DNA from: Alteromonas gilva
GTDB taxonomy: Bacteria; Pseudomonadota; Gammaproteobacteria; Enterobacterales; Alteromonadaceae
Direction: 5' to 3'
DNA: 64,000 bases
NCBI RefSeq assembly: GCF_028595265.1
Contig: NZ_JAQQXP010000001.1
Span: 1,426,001 to 1,490,000, forward strand
In this document: positions 47,117-56,848 of the stretch, in pieces
How the letters are laid out: every line of letters starts with the position of its first letter
Position numbering within the stretch: the stretch's first letter is position 1
Notes under the pieces: model-generated
Database searches by the model: none
Told to the model about the DNA's origin: nothing
The model's input: the letters and a program-made list of their open reading frames with translations, nothing else
Program-made: the position numbers and the translations under genes

Positions 47117-47162
47117 TGTTATTCTCATCAATGCCGCCATCTTTTTATAAAAGACCCTGCAC

Positions 47163-48026
47163 ATGTTAAAACAACGAATCATTACGGCGATCATTCTGGC
47201 GCCGCTGGCTATTCTGGCTATTCTATTTTTACCCATTACCATGTTCCAGTATGTGATAGCCGGCGTTGTTGCGCTCGGTGGTTACGAGTGGGCGAATATG
47301 TCTGGTTTGTCGTCGCGGCCTGTCAAGGTAGTGTTTGGACTTGCACTACTGGCAGTCTGTCTTGGGTTAATTGCCTTGGTAGACGTTGAGCTGATTTGGT
47401 TTCAGGGGTCACTCAATGCGCTTTACCACTGGATTTTGTCACTGGCGGCACTGTGGTGGCTGGCATCCTTGTTCATGATTATTGCCTATCCACGCTATTC
47501 TGCTTTTTGGCAGCAAAGCTGGATTATTCGTTGTCTGTTTGGCGTGATTACGCTGATTCCCACCTGGGTAGCCGTGGTGGCCCTGCGTTCAAGCCTTTAC
47601 GATGTGGACACGTTTTACGGTGCATCGCTTATTTTTTATGTGTTAGGTATTGTGTGGGCGGCGGATATTGGTGCGTTTTTCGTAGGTGTAAAGTTTGGCC
47701 GGCATAAACTAAGGCCTAACGTATCGCCGGGTAAGACCTTCGAGGGTTTATTTGGTGGTGTGATGGCGTCGTTTGCTATCATCGCCTTTGCCGCCTTACA
47801 TTATCAGGTTGAAAGTTCGCGTATATGGTTACATCTGCTGATTGGTGGCTTAACTGTTGCCGTGTCGGCGCTGGGCGATTTAAACGAAAGTATGTTTAAA
47901 CGCTGTGCCGGAATAAAAGACAGCGGCCGCATCCTGCCTGGCCACGGTGGTCTGATGGACCGAATCGATAGCCTGACAGCGGCATTCCCTGTGTTCGCGT
48001 ATTGTTACGTCACCTGGATGGCCTGA
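47163..48026 (+). CDS. cdsA: Phosphatidate cytidylyltransferase
   Basis: 287-residue polytopic enzyme forming CDP-diacylglycerol for phospholipid synthesis. About eight membrane helices; the family signature ESMFKRCAGIKDSGRILPGHGGLMDRIDS lies near the C-terminus. Stop overlaps the ispC start by one base (TGATG). Confidence 0.96.
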   Translation: MLKQRIITAIILAPLAILAILFLPITMFQYVIAGVVALGGYEWANMSGLSSRPVKVVFGLALLAVCLGLIALVDVELIWFQGSLNALYHWILSLAALWWLASLFMIIAYPRYSAFWQQSWIIRCLFGVITLIPTWVAVVALRSSLYDVDTFYGASLIFYVLGIVWAADIGAFFVGVKFGRHKLRPNVSPGKTFEGLFGGVMASFAIIAFAALHYQVESSRIWLHLLIGGLTVAVSALGDLNESMFKRCAGIKDSGRILPGHGGLMDRIDSLTAAFPVFAYCYVTWMA

Positions 48027-49204
48027 TGCTGACAATCACCATTTTAGGCGCAACCGGTTCAATCGGGCAAAGTACGCTGGACGTAATAAGCCGGCATCCG
48101 GATGACTTTCGTGTATTTGCCATCACCGGTCACAAACAGGTTGAACTGCTCGTCAGACAGGCTAAAGCCTGTAATGCACGGTATATCGTGGTGGCCGATG
48201 ACGCCGACTATGCCCAAGCATCCCTGTTGGTTAATCAGTATCAGTTAACCTCCGAAGTCCTCAGTGGTCAACGGGCTCTTGAAGAAGTCGCCTCGGCACC
48301 TGAGGTTGATGCTGTCATGGCTGCAATTGTTGGCGCGGCAGGACTGGAGCCTACTCTGGCAGCAGTAAGAGCTGGTAAACGGGTATTGTTAGCCAATAAA
48401 GAGTCACTGGTGATGTCGGGGGCATTGTTTATGGATGCTGCCAAACAATCAAAAGCCGAAATACTACCTATTGATAGCGAACACAATGCCATTTTTCAGT
48501 GCTTGCCAGAAAACTTTGAGTACGGCAATTTAGTGGCGTCGGGGATCAGTAAAATCCTTTTAACCGGCTCAGGCGGGCCATTTCGCGAACGGGACGTAAC
48601 GACTTTTGATTCCATTACGCCAGACGAGGCATGTAGCCATCCTAACTGGGATATGGGGCGTAAAATCTCGGTAGATTCGGCAACCATGATGAATAAAGGC
48701 CTGGAATTTATAGAGGCCTGTTGGTTGTTTGGGCTGACACCAGACAACATTCAGGTGGTATTGCATCCGCAAAGTACGGTTCACTCGATGGTGCAATACA
48801 TTGATGGCTCTGTGGTCGCGCAGATGGGCAATCCGGATATGCGAACACCGATTGCCTATGGCCTGGGTTACCCGCAGCGTATTAATGCCGGTGTTGCGCC
48901 ATTAGATTTTGCAACCCTGGCCGATTTATCATTTAGCACCCCGGATCCGGCGCGTTTCCCCAATCTGTATCTGGCCATTGACGCCTGCCGTTCGGGTCAG
49001 TCAGCCACGACAAGGCTTAACGCCGCCAATGAGATAGCCGTGGAGGCTTTTTTAGCAAAGCGCATTAATTTTAACCGAATCGCACAAATTAACAGCGAAG
49101 TGTTAAATCGTTTTGAACCAACTGAGGTTTCGTCTATCCAACAGGTTCTGGAATTAGACCGGCAGGCAAGACTTGCCGCATTAACATTGGTTGAGGAAGG
49201 TTAG
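48026..49204 (+). CDS. ispC: 1-deoxy-D-xylulose 5-phosphate reductoisomerase
   Basis: 392-residue DXR, first committed step of the MEP isoprenoid pathway. NADPH motif ILGATGSIGQSTLDVI, then LANKESLVMSG, PIDSEHNAIFQCL, GGPFRERD, HPNWDMGRKISVDSATMMNKGLE and the lid region HPQSTVHSMVQYIDGSV. The ATG overlapping the cdsA stop matches the family start; eight codons upstream are rejected. Confidence 0.98.
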   Translation: MLTITILGATGSIGQSTLDVISRHPDDFRVFAITGHKQVELLVRQAKACNARYIVVADDADYAQASLLVNQYQLTSEVLSGQRALEEVASAPEVDAVMAAIVGAAGLEPTLAAVRAGKRVLLANKESLVMSGALFMDAAKQSKAEILPIDSEHNAIFQCLPENFEYGNLVASGISKILLTGSGGPFRERDVTTFDSITPDEACSHPNWDMGRKISVDSATMMNKGLEFIEACWLFGLTPDNIQVVLHPQSTVHSMVQYIDGSVVAQMGNPDMRTPIAYGLGYPQRINAGVAPLDFATLADLSFSTPDPARFPNLYLAIDACRSGQSATTRLNAANEIAVEAFLAKRINFNRIAQINSEVLNRFEPTEVSSIQQVLELDRQARLAALTLVEEG

Positions 49205-49207
49205 GGC

Positions 49208-50560
49208 GTGTTTGAATTTTTACGTAACGCCGGAGCGTTTATCATTGCACTAGGCATACTGGTCGCCGTGCATGAGTGGGGGCATTATTATGTCGCGCGG
49301 CGCTGTGGTGTGTTTGTAAAACGTTTCTCGATAGGTTTTGGTAAACCTATCTGGAGTAAGACCGACCGCCATGGTACCGAATTCGCGTTGGCAGCCATTC
49401 CTTTGGGGGGTTACGTCCGCATGCTCGATGAACGCATTGATGAGGTGCCGCCGGAGCTTTCCTCACAGGCGTTTAACCGCAAATCGGTAGGCCAGCGCAT
49501 GGCCATTATTGCCGCCGGGCCTGGGGTTAACTTTATCTTTGCCGCTATCGCGCTCTACGTGATGTATCTGATTGGTATAAGCACAGTGAAACCTGTCATT
49601 GGTGACGTCGCACCGCAGAGTATCGCTGCGCAGGCCGGCCTCACAGAGCAAATGGAAATTACCCATATTGGCGAGCGTGAAACCCCGGATTGGGAAGCGG
49701 TTAACTTTGAATTAATGTCGCACATTGGTCAGTCGTCAATGGAGATGACGGTGGTTAATCCCAGAGGTGTGTCACAACAGCGGACGCTAAACATCACAGC
49801 ATGGAACTTTGACGAAGAATCGGAGTCTCCTTTACGCAGTATGGGAATAACCGAGTTCAGACCTGAAGCAACATTAAACGTTGCTTATGTGGCAGAGACT
49901 TCGGCGGCCGCTAAAGCGGGGTTAGAAAAAGGCGATCTGATTACTGCACTCAACGGTGAGTCGGTGGAGTCATGGCAGGCTCTGGTAGAAGAAATTCAGG
50001 CCAAACCGGGCGAAGAAGTGGTGATAAGTGTAAACAGGGCTGGTCAAACCTATGACCTTTCTGCCACAATTGGTCGCCGTGATACGCCAGATGGCCAAAG
50101 TGGCTACCTGGGTGTGAGTCCATATGCCGAGCCGTGGCCAGATGGTTATGTGTTTACTCACCAGTATGGGATACTGGAGGCTATTGGCAAAGCCGTAGAT
50201 AAGACTTGGCGCTTAATGACGTTAAGCGTTGAGATGATTGGTAAGTTAGTCACCGGTGATGTATCGGTGAAAAACCTGAGTGGTCCTATTGCGATTGCTC
50301 AGGGTGCCGGAAATAGTGCAGGGTATGGGTTGGTTTACTTTCTGAGTTTTCTGGCCCTCATCAGTGTTAACCTGGGTATCGTAAATTTGCTGCCCCTACC
50401 AATGCTTGATGGCGGTCACCTGATGTACTTCACCATTGAGTGGATAACCGGTAAGCCGGTTCCTGAGGAAGTTCAGGAATGGGGCTTTAGAATCGGAGCA
50501 ATGTTGTTGTTTACAATTATGAGCATTGCCATATTTAATGATATTACGCGTTTGTCGTGA
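49208..50560 (+). CDS. rseP: Site-2 protease RseP
   Basis: 450-residue intramembrane zinc metalloprotease that cleaves anti-sigma-E factor RseA and clears signal-peptide remnants. HExxH motif VHEWGHYYVARR near residue 22, two tandem PDZ domains (about 120-310), and the third zinc-ligand motif LLPLPMLDGGHL. GTG start three bases after ispC. Followed by bamA, itself part of the sigma-E regulon in E. coli. Confidence 0.97.
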   Translation: MFEFLRNAGAFIIALGILVAVHEWGHYYVARRCGVFVKRFSIGFGKPIWSKTDRHGTEFALAAIPLGGYVRMLDERIDEVPPELSSQAFNRKSVGQRMAIIAAGPGVNFIFAAIALYVMYLIGISTVKPVIGDVAPQSIAAQAGLTEQMEITHIGERETPDWEAVNFELMSHIGQSSMEMTVVNPRGVSQQRTLNITAWNFDEESESPLRSMGITEFRPEATLNVAYVAETSAAAKAGLEKGDLITALNGESVESWQALVEEIQAKPGEEVVISVNRAGQTYDLSATIGRRDTPDGQSGYLGVSPYAEPWPDGYVFTHQYGILEAIGKAVDKTWRLMTLSVEMIGKLVTGDVSVKNLSGPIAIAQGAGNSAGYGLVYFLSFLALISVNLGIVNLLPLPMLDGGHLMYFTIEWITGKPVPEEVQEWGFRIGAMLLFTIMSIAIFNDITRLS

Positions 50561-50614
50561 GTTTTTATAAACGCGAGCAAGAACAAGCCAACGCAGCAGG
50601 AAGAAAAAGAATAG

Positions 50615-53092
50615 ATGAAGTTTAATCAGTTAGTAGTAGCCGGAATTCTCTACTCCAGTGCTAGCTTAGCCAACGCTGCATCAGACAACAGTGAGTTTGT
50701 CGTTGAAGATATTCGGGTTGAAGGGTTACAACGGGTTGCCTTAGGCGCGGCGTTGACGTACATACCAGTTCAGCGTGGCGATGAAGTTAATACATTCCGC
50801 ATCACTCAGTTGATCCGTTCACTATACTCATCCACGCACTTTGAGGACATTGAAGTGCTTCGTGATGGTAACACGCTGGTTATCAAAGTTGCTGAGCGAC
50901 CTACCATCAGTAACATCATTTTTGAGGGTAACGACGACATCAAAGACGAACAGTTGCAGGAAAGCCTGGATGGCAGCAACATTCGTATTGGTGAGCCGCT
51001 GGACAAAACCGTTCTGACCTCGATTGAGAATGGCCTGAAGGACTTTTTCTACAGTATCGGTAAATATAATGCTGACGTGACGGCAATCATTACGCCGTTG
51101 CCGCGTAACCGGGTTGATTTGAAACTGTTGTTCGAAGAAGGCGACGCCGCCAGCATTAAACAGATTAACATCGTTGGTAATGAGCTGTTCAGTGACGAGG
51201 AGTTACTGGAAGATTTTGAGTTACAGTTTAATACCGCCTGGTGGGATTTCTTATCTGAAACCCGTTATCAGCAGCAAACGCTGCAAGGTGATATGGAAAC
51301 CCTGCGTAACTTTTACATGGACCGCGGTTATTTGCGGTTTAACGTAGACTCTACCCAGGTCGCCATGACGCCCGAGAAAGATGCGATTTATATCAGCATG
51401 AACGTAACGGAAGGCGAACAATATGAAATCTCTGAAGTTGAGCTGGTCGGTGAACTGCTAGGCCACGAAAACTACATAGAGCAAGTGTTGCCACTGACAC
51501 CGGGTGAGCTGTATAACCAGGCAGAAGTGACTTATACCGAAGAATTTATCAGTAAATACCTGGGCCGGTTTGGCTATGCTTATCCTACCGTCACCACGGT
51601 ACCGGAAATCAACGACGAAGATAAAACGGTTAAGTTAACGCTGCGCGTTGATCCGGGTAAACGTATTTATGTCCGCCGTATTAACTTTACCGGCAATACC
51701 GTAACCGCCGACGAAGTATTGCGTCAGAACGTGGTGCAAATGGAAGGTACCTGGTTATCCAACTCTATGCTGGAAACATCCAAAAACAGCATGTCGCGCT
51801 TAACCTATATGGAAGAAGTCGAGTTTGAAACGGTGCGTATTCCCGGTAAAGAAGATCAGGTTGACGTGGAATTTAGTGTAAAAGAACAGCCTTCCGGCTC
51901 GTTTAATGCTGGTATCAGCTACGGCGACCGCACCAAACTTGGCCTACAGGCCGGTATTCAACAGGATAACTTCCTTGGTACCGGTAAGCGCGTTGGTATT
52001 AACGTTAGCACGGTGTCTTATCAAAAGTCAGCGCAGCTATCCTATACGGACCCGTTCTTTACCATTGACGGCATCAGTTTAGGTGGCACGGTTGCCTACA
52101 GCGAATTTGACGGTTCGAGCTTTAACGTTATTTCTTACAATCAAAAACGTTGGTCTGTGGGCGGCACCATTGGTTACCCCATTGATGAGTTTAACCGTAT
52201 CAGCTTTGGTCTGACTTATTCTGATATAGAATTGTCAAATCGCGGTAACTACATACAAACAAACCGGTTTTACAGTCAGTTTACTGACGAACTTAATCCG
52301 GACGCGCCAATATCTTATACCAGCTTAGAAAGTTCAGTTTCATGGAGTCGCAGCACCATCAACCGGGGCTTATTCCCCACTGCGGGGTCGACTCAGCGCG
52401 CGTCATTTAATATCACCACGCCAAACTCTGACGTTAATTACTTTAAATCCATCTACGATGCGAAATTCTATTTTCCGCTTACCCGTAACCAAAAATGGTC
52501 GGTGTTAACCAAATTAAGAGTCGGGTATGGTAATGGTTATGGCGACGTTAACGGTAACGATCAAATACTGCCGTTTACCCAGAACTTCACCGCGGGTGGT
52601 GCCGATACCCTGCGTGGTTTCGAAAATAATACGGTAGGGCCCCGTGGTATTTTCCGCACAGCAGGCGGAAATACAATAACATTGCCTGACGGTACGAAAA
52701 TTCCGGGTGACCCATCAGGTGACAGTTACCAGTTATCGCGCCGCAGTTTGGGCGGCAACGCGATGATATTGGGTGGGGTAGAGCTTATTACACCTACGCC
52801 ATTCATCGAAGACGATGCCTCAAATTCTGTAAGAACCAGCGTATTTATTGATGTTGGTAACGTGTGGGATACTGAATTTGATTACGACGAGTATAAAGAG
52901 CTGAATAATTTAAACAGTTCAGAGCAATTGCTGGATTATTCAGATTGGAGTTTGTTTCGCAGTTCTGCCGGTATTTCTGTACAATGGATTTCGCCAATGG
53001 GCCCTATGGTCTTTAGTTTCTCCAAAGCATTGCAAGAACGCGAAGGGGATGATGCGAGATTCTTTACATTTAATATTGGTCAAACATTTTAA
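50615..53092 (+). CDS. bamA: Outer-membrane protein assembly factor BamA
   Basis: 825-residue Omp85 protein that inserts beta-barrels into the outer membrane. Signal peptide of about 22 residues (ending ASLANA), five POTRA domains to about 420, then the 16-strand barrel ending in FNIGQTF with terminal Phe. Lid-loop region GGADTLRGFENNTVGPRG is present. Full length; a possible GGAAG site precedes ATG. Confidence 0.98.
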   Translation: MKFNQLVVAGILYSSASLANAASDNSEFVVEDIRVEGLQRVALGAALTYIPVQRGDEVNTFRITQLIRSLYSSTHFEDIEVLRDGNTLVIKVAERPTISNIIFEGNDDIKDEQLQESLDGSNIRIGEPLDKTVLTSIENGLKDFFYSIGKYNADVTAIITPLPRNRVDLKLLFEEGDAASIKQINIVGNELFSDEELLEDFELQFNTAWWDFLSETRYQQQTLQGDMETLRNFYMDRGYLRFNVDSTQVAMTPEKDAIYISMNVTEGEQYEISEVELVGELLGHENYIEQVLPLTPGELYNQAEVTYTEEFISKYLGRFGYAYPTVTTVPEINDEDKTVKLTLRVDPGKRIYVRRINFTGNTVTADEVLRQNVVQMEGTWLSNSMLETSKNSMSRLTYMEEVEFETVRIPGKEDQVDVEFSVKEQPSGSFNAGISYGDRTKLGLQAGIQQDNFLGTGKRVGINVSTVSYQKSAQLSYTDPFFTIDGISLGGTVAYSEFDGSSFNVISYNQKRWSVGGTIGYPIDEFNRISFGLTYSDIELSNRGNYIQTNRFYSQFTDELNPDAPISYTSLESSVSWSRSTINRGLFPTAGSTQRASFNITTPNSDVNYFKSIYDAKFYFPLTRNQKWSVLTKLRVGYGNGYGDVNGNDQILPFTQNFTAGGADTLRGFENNTVGPRGIFRTAGGNTITLPDGTKIPGDPSGDSYQLSRRSLGGNAMILGGVELITPTPFIEDDASNSVRTSVFIDVGNVWDTEFDYDEYKELNNLNSSEQLLDYSDWSLFRSSAGISVQWISPMGPMVFSFSKALQEREGDDARFFTFNIGQTF

Positions 53093-53131
53093 TTTAAGCT
53101 GGCTCAGACCAGAAAATAAGAGGAGTTCCTT

Positions 53132-53647
53132 TTGAAAAAATTGGCAACATACGCAATTGCATCGGCAATGTTAGGAAGTGCGATGTTTAGTTCGGCTGCG
53201 ATAGCGCAGCAGAAAATTGGCGTCGTAAATGTACAAGGTATTTATCAGGCTCTTCCACAGGCGGCGGAAATTCAGAATGCCATCTCGATGGAATTTAAAG
53301 AGCAGGTTGATGAAGTCAATATGCTACAACGTGACGGTCAACTGTACGCTGAAAAGTTACAACGTGACGCGGCCACGATGAGTGCTCAGGAAAAGTCAGA
53401 ACTGGAAGAGAAAATCCTTTCTGTACGTGAGCAACTTTCGCAAAAAGTACAACCTCTGCAACAAAATATTCAGCGTCGTCAGAACGAAGAACGTAACAAG
53501 CTGCTGGCGCTGATCAAGCAGGCCATTGACTCGGTTGCTGCCGAAGGCGAATACGATCTTGTACTGGATGCACCAGCAGTTGTTTATGCTGACGAAAGCC
53601 ATGACCTGTCTCAACAGGTATTGGATCAGATGGGTAAGCTTAACTAA
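53132..53647 (+). CDS. skp: Periplasmic chaperone Skp/OmpH
   Basis: 171-residue secreted chaperone that holds unfolded outer-membrane proteins for BamA. Signal peptide MKKLATYAIASAMLGSAMF up to AIAQQ; the mature protein begins KIGVVNVQGIYQALPQAAEI, followed by a long coiled coil. TTG start with a strong AGAGGAG site. A terminator follows, where lpxD would usually stand. Confidence 0.95.
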   Translation: MKKLATYAIASAMLGSAMFSSAAIAQQKIGVVNVQGIYQALPQAAEIQNAISMEFKEQVDEVNMLQRDGQLYAEKLQRDAATMSAQEKSELEEKILSVREQLSQKVQPLQQNIQRRQNEERNKLLALIKQAIDSVAAEGEYDLVLDAPAVVYADESHDLSQQVLDQMGKLN

Positions 53648-53734
53648 GCACTACCGGTCCTGTTTAAAGCCGCAGGCTATATTTGTGTAGCGTTTACGGC
53701 CCGCTGCACAGCAACAAGTATCTTAATCGTATTT

Positions 53735-53772
53735 AATCAGACCAGCGCATTGTGTTGGTCTGATTTGTTTTT
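53735..53772 (+). terminator. Terminator in the skp-fabZ gap
   Basis: Ten-base-pair stem AATCAGACCA/TGGTCTGATT (53735-53744 with 53756-53765) followed by a T-rich tail. It marks the end of the rseP-bamA-skp unit at the place where lpxD is normally found. Confidence 0.8.
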
Positions 53773-53778
53773 ATGTGA

Positions 53779-53807
53779 TTAACGCGTAAGGTTGCGGCCC
53801 ATATGAA
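53779..53807 (+). promoter_or_regulatory. Candidate fabZ promoter
   Basis: TTAACG (53779-53784) and TATGAA (53802-53807), 17 bases apart, just after the terminator. Moderate match, judged by eye. Confidence 0.35.
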
Positions 53808-53871
53808 ATTGTAGCGGCAAAGTCACCACCCAGGGAGCTGTCTGCTTGTATTGCGTCGAAGGAGATAATTT

Positions 53872-54321
53872 TTGGCCAACTCACTAAATACCATCGAAAT
53901 CCGTGAAATCATGGATTTACTACCTCACAGGTATCCATTTCTGTTAATCGACAGAGTCACAGACTATGAGCTGGGTGTAAGTATAAAAGCCTACAAAAAC
54001 ATCACATTTAACGAGCCGTGTTTTACCGGACATTTCCCTGATTATCCTATTTTTCCGGGGGTCCTTATCCTTGAGGCTATGGCTCAGGCAGCCGGCGTGT
54101 TAGGTTTCAAAACCATCGAAAAAAACGATAAGCTATACTTGTATGCAGGGATTGACAATGCACGTTTTAAACGACCGGTAACGCCCGGTGACAGACTCGA
54201 CTTTGATGTATGTCTGGTTAAAGAACGTCGCGGTATCTGGAAATTTAAAGGTGTAGCCAGTGTTGATGGCGAAGAAGCCTGTAACGCTGAATTTATGTGT
54301 GCAATGAGAGAGAAAGAATAA
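53872..54321 (+). CDS. fabZ: 3-hydroxyacyl-ACP dehydratase FabZ
   Basis: 149-residue hotdog-fold dehydratase of fatty acid elongation. Catalytic His and Glu lie in [13 protein letters not shown] and [21 protein letters not shown] start with AAGGAG upstream. Starts a new transcription unit with lpxA, lpxB, rnhB, dnaE, accA. Confidence 0.97.
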   Translation: MANSLNTIEIREIMDLLPHRYPFLLIDRVTDYELGVSIKAYKNITFNEPCFTGHFPDYPIFPGVLILEAMAQAAGVLGFKTIEKNDKLYLYAGIDNARFKRPVTPGDRLDFDVCLVKERRGIWKFKGVASVDGEEACNAEFMCAMREKE

Positions 54322-54322
54322 C

Positions 54323-55093
54323 GTGATCCATGAATCAGCGGTGATTTCGCCAAACGCCACTATTGGTGAAAATGTCACCGTCGGCCCCTTTTCAATTGTT
54401 GGCGACAACGTCGTCATAGGCGACAACTGTCGACTTGAGTCGCATGTTGTTGTGAAGGGCCCCACGCGTATTGGCAGTGGTAACCATTTTTATCAGTTCA
54501 CATCCATCGGCGAGGACTGCCAGGATAAGAAATATGCCGGTGAACTCACCGAACTTGTCATTGGCGATAACAATGTCTTTCGTGAGGGGGTTACTGTGCA
54601 CCGTGGTACCGTTCAGGATCAGGGTATCACGCGCATTGGCTCAGGTAATTTACTGATGGTAAATGCCCACGTCGCCCACGATTGTGTGATTGGTGATAAC
54701 ACCATTCTGGCGAACAATGTGGCGGTTGCCGGGCATGTTGAAATTGGCGATCACGCCATATTAGGCGGCACTACCGCCGTGCATCAGTTCTGTAAAATCG
54801 GTAAGCATGCCTTTACCGGTGGCGGCGCTATTGTATTGCGCGATATTCCGCCTTTTGTCATGGTCAGTGGTACCAAGCACGTGCCACAGGGGATTAACTC
54901 AGAAGGGTTACGTCGCCGCGGTTATAGCAAAGAGACCATCATGGCGATTAAACGTGCCTATAAAGTCATTTACCGCGACAACAACACCATTGGTGAAGCT
55001 GTCACAAAGCTCAAAGATATGGCGACAGAGCATGATGAAATCGCGTTACTGGTTAATTTTCTTACCGGCTCTGAACGCGGTATAGTCCGTTAA
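54323..55093 (+). CDS. lpxA: UDP-N-acetylglucosamine O-acyltransferase
   Basis: 256-residue left-handed beta-helix enzyme, first step of lipid A synthesis. Hexapeptide repeats run through most of the protein; the catalytic His is in [11 protein letters not shown], and [12 protein letters not shown] and [16 protein letters not shown] are typical. GTG start two bases after fabZ. Confidence 0.97.
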   Translation: MIHESAVISPNATIGENVTVGPFSIVGDNVVIGDNCRLESHVVVKGPTRIGSGNHFYQFTSIGEDCQDKKYAGELTELVIGDNNVFREGVTVHRGTVQDQGITRIGSGNLLMVNAHVAHDCVIGDNTILANNVAVAGHVEIGDHAILGGTTAVHQFCKIGKHAFTGGGAIVLRDIPPFVMVSGTKHVPQGINSEGLRRRGYSKETIMAIKRAYKVIYRDNNTIGEAVTKLKDMATEHDEIALLVNFLTGSERGIVR

Positions 55094-55096
55094 GGC

Positions 55097-56251
55097 ATGC
55101 CAAATAAACCTCTACGTATCGCGGTCGTTGCCGGAGAAGCCTCCGGTGACGTGCTTGCAGCAGGATTAATAAAAGCACTGCGTCAACGTCACCCGGATGC
55201 GATTTTTGAAGGCATCGCCGGGCCACAAATGCAAGCTGCCGGGTGCACCAGTCTTTTTGATATTGAAATCTTGTCGGTGATGGGGCTGGTTGAAGTCTTG
55301 TCGAGTATTCGGCCCATCCTGAAAGTTAAAAATGCCCTTATTGATCACTTTATTCAACAACCACCTGATGTGTATATTGGTGTCGACGCGCCTGATTTTA
55401 ACTTACGCGTTGAAACGGTATTAAAACAACAGGGCATCAAAACCATTCATTATGTCAGTCCGACAGTATGGGCGTGGCGTGAAAAGCGCATACATAAAAT
55501 TGCCAGAGCGACTCACAGGGTGTTGGGGATTTTCCCATTCGAACAGCAGGTTTATGAGCAATATCAGGTGCCCTATACCTTTGTAGGCCATACCATGGCC
55601 GATATCATCGCCATTGAGCCTGATCAGGTGGCAGCGCGTAAGACACTGACATTAAACAACAACACCCCATGCCTTGCGATGTTACCCGGGAGTCGGGGGG
55701 GCGAAGTAGCCAGGCTGCTGCCGGTATTTTGTGCCACGGTAGAGCGCCTGTGGCAACATAAACCCCAGTGTCAGATTGTTATTCCGGCGGCTAATCATCG
55801 CCGTTACCAGCAGATTCAGTCATATTTAGACGTACACTTTTCGCATTGGCAAAACGACCAACGGGTGACGCTTGTTGAAGGGCACTCCCGCGACGCCATG
55901 ATAGCCAGCGACGTGATATTGCTGGCCTCCGGCACGGCAACCCTCGAAGCGATGCTGTGTAAGCGGCCCATGGTGGCGGCGTATCTATTGTCCTGGCTCA
56001 CCCACAAATTGATGATGAAAATGTACAAGCCCGATTACTTTGCCTTGCCGAATATCCTCGCCAACGAGCAACTGGTGCCAGAACTGTTACAAGACGCGGT
56101 GAATCCCGACAGGCTGTGCGCAGAATTACTGGCATTGTTTGATGCTGATAATCGCCAACTCACGGAGCGTTTTGTAACGCTGCATAAAACGTTGAAGCGA
56201 AATGCCGATGAACAAGCGGCAGCGGCGGTGCTGGAGGTTATCAATGAATAG
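55097..56251 (+). CDS. lpxB: Lipid A disaccharide synthase
   Basis: 384-residue GT-B-like glycosyltransferase forming the lipid A disaccharide. Motifs [57 protein letters not shown] and [17 protein letters not shown]. Three bases after lpxA; the stop overlaps rnhB. Confidence 0.97.
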   Translation: MPNKPLRIAVVAGEASGDVLAAGLIKALRQRHPDAIFEGIAGPQMQAAGCTSLFDIEILSVMGLVEVLSSIRPILKVKNALIDHFIQQPPDVYIGVDAPDFNLRVETVLKQQGIKTIHYVSPTVWAWREKRIHKIARATHRVLGIFPFEQQVYEQYQVPYTFVGHTMADIIAIEPDQVAARKTLTLNNNTPCLAMLPGSRGGEVARLLPVFCATVERLWQHKPQCQIVIPAANHRRYQQIQSYLDVHFSHWQNDQRVTLVEGHSRDAMIASDVILLASGTATLEAMLCKRPMVAAYLLSWLTHKLMMKMYKPDYFALPNILANEQLVPELLQDAVNPDRLCAELLALFDADNRQLTERFVTLHKTLKRNADEQAAAAVLEVINE

Positions 56252-56840
56252 GTTGACAGCGGGGGTCGACGAAGTAGGTCGTGGGCCACTGGTTGGAGAC
56301 GTAGTGACCGCCGCGGTTATCCTGGATCCCAGCAAGCCCATCGCCGGCCTTACTGACTCCAAAAAACTCAGCGAAAAAAAGCGTATTGCCTTGTCGGCGG
56401 AAATTAAAAAAAATGCGTTGGCCTGGGCAATCGGGCGAGCTACCCCAACAGAGATAGACCAGCTTAATATATTGCATGCCACCATGTTGGCCATGACTCG
56501 CGCTGTGGATGCCCTGCTACTGACACCTGATTACGTGTTGGTAGATGGCAATCGTTTACCTAAGTGGGCGTATGCGGCTGAGGCAGTGGTAAAAGGCGAC
56601 AGCTTACACCCAGAAATTTCCGCGGCATCGATTATCGCCAAAGTAGAACGCGATAACGATATGCTTGAGCTCGACAAACGCTATCCAGCGTATGGGTTTG
56701 CCGCGCACAAGGGCTACCCCACTAAAGCCCATTTTGCAGCACTGGCCGACAACGGTGTATTATCCTGTTATCGAAAAAGCTTTAAGCCTGTCCAGGCCCT
56801 GCTTACGGCCCAGGGGTCGATGGCAACCACAAAAGGTTAA
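56244..56840 (+). CDS. rnhB: Ribonuclease HII
   Basis: 198-residue enzyme that removes ribonucleotides from DNA. Acidic catalytic residues occur in [13 protein letters not shown] and VLVDGN, with the [16 protein letters not shown] segment. ATG 56244 overlaps lpxB by eight bases and has CTGGAGG upstream. Confidence 0.96.
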   Translation: MNRLTAGVDEVGRGPLVGDVVTAAVILDPSKPIAGLTDSKKLSEKKRIALSAEIKKNALAWAIGRATPTEIDQLNILHATMLAMTRAVDALLLTPDYVLVDGNRLPKWAYAAEAVVKGDSLHPEISAASIIAKVERDNDMLELDKRYPAYGFAAHKGYPTKAHFAALADNGVLSCYRKSFKPVQALLTAQGSMATTKG

Positions 56841-56848
56841 GTACCAAC

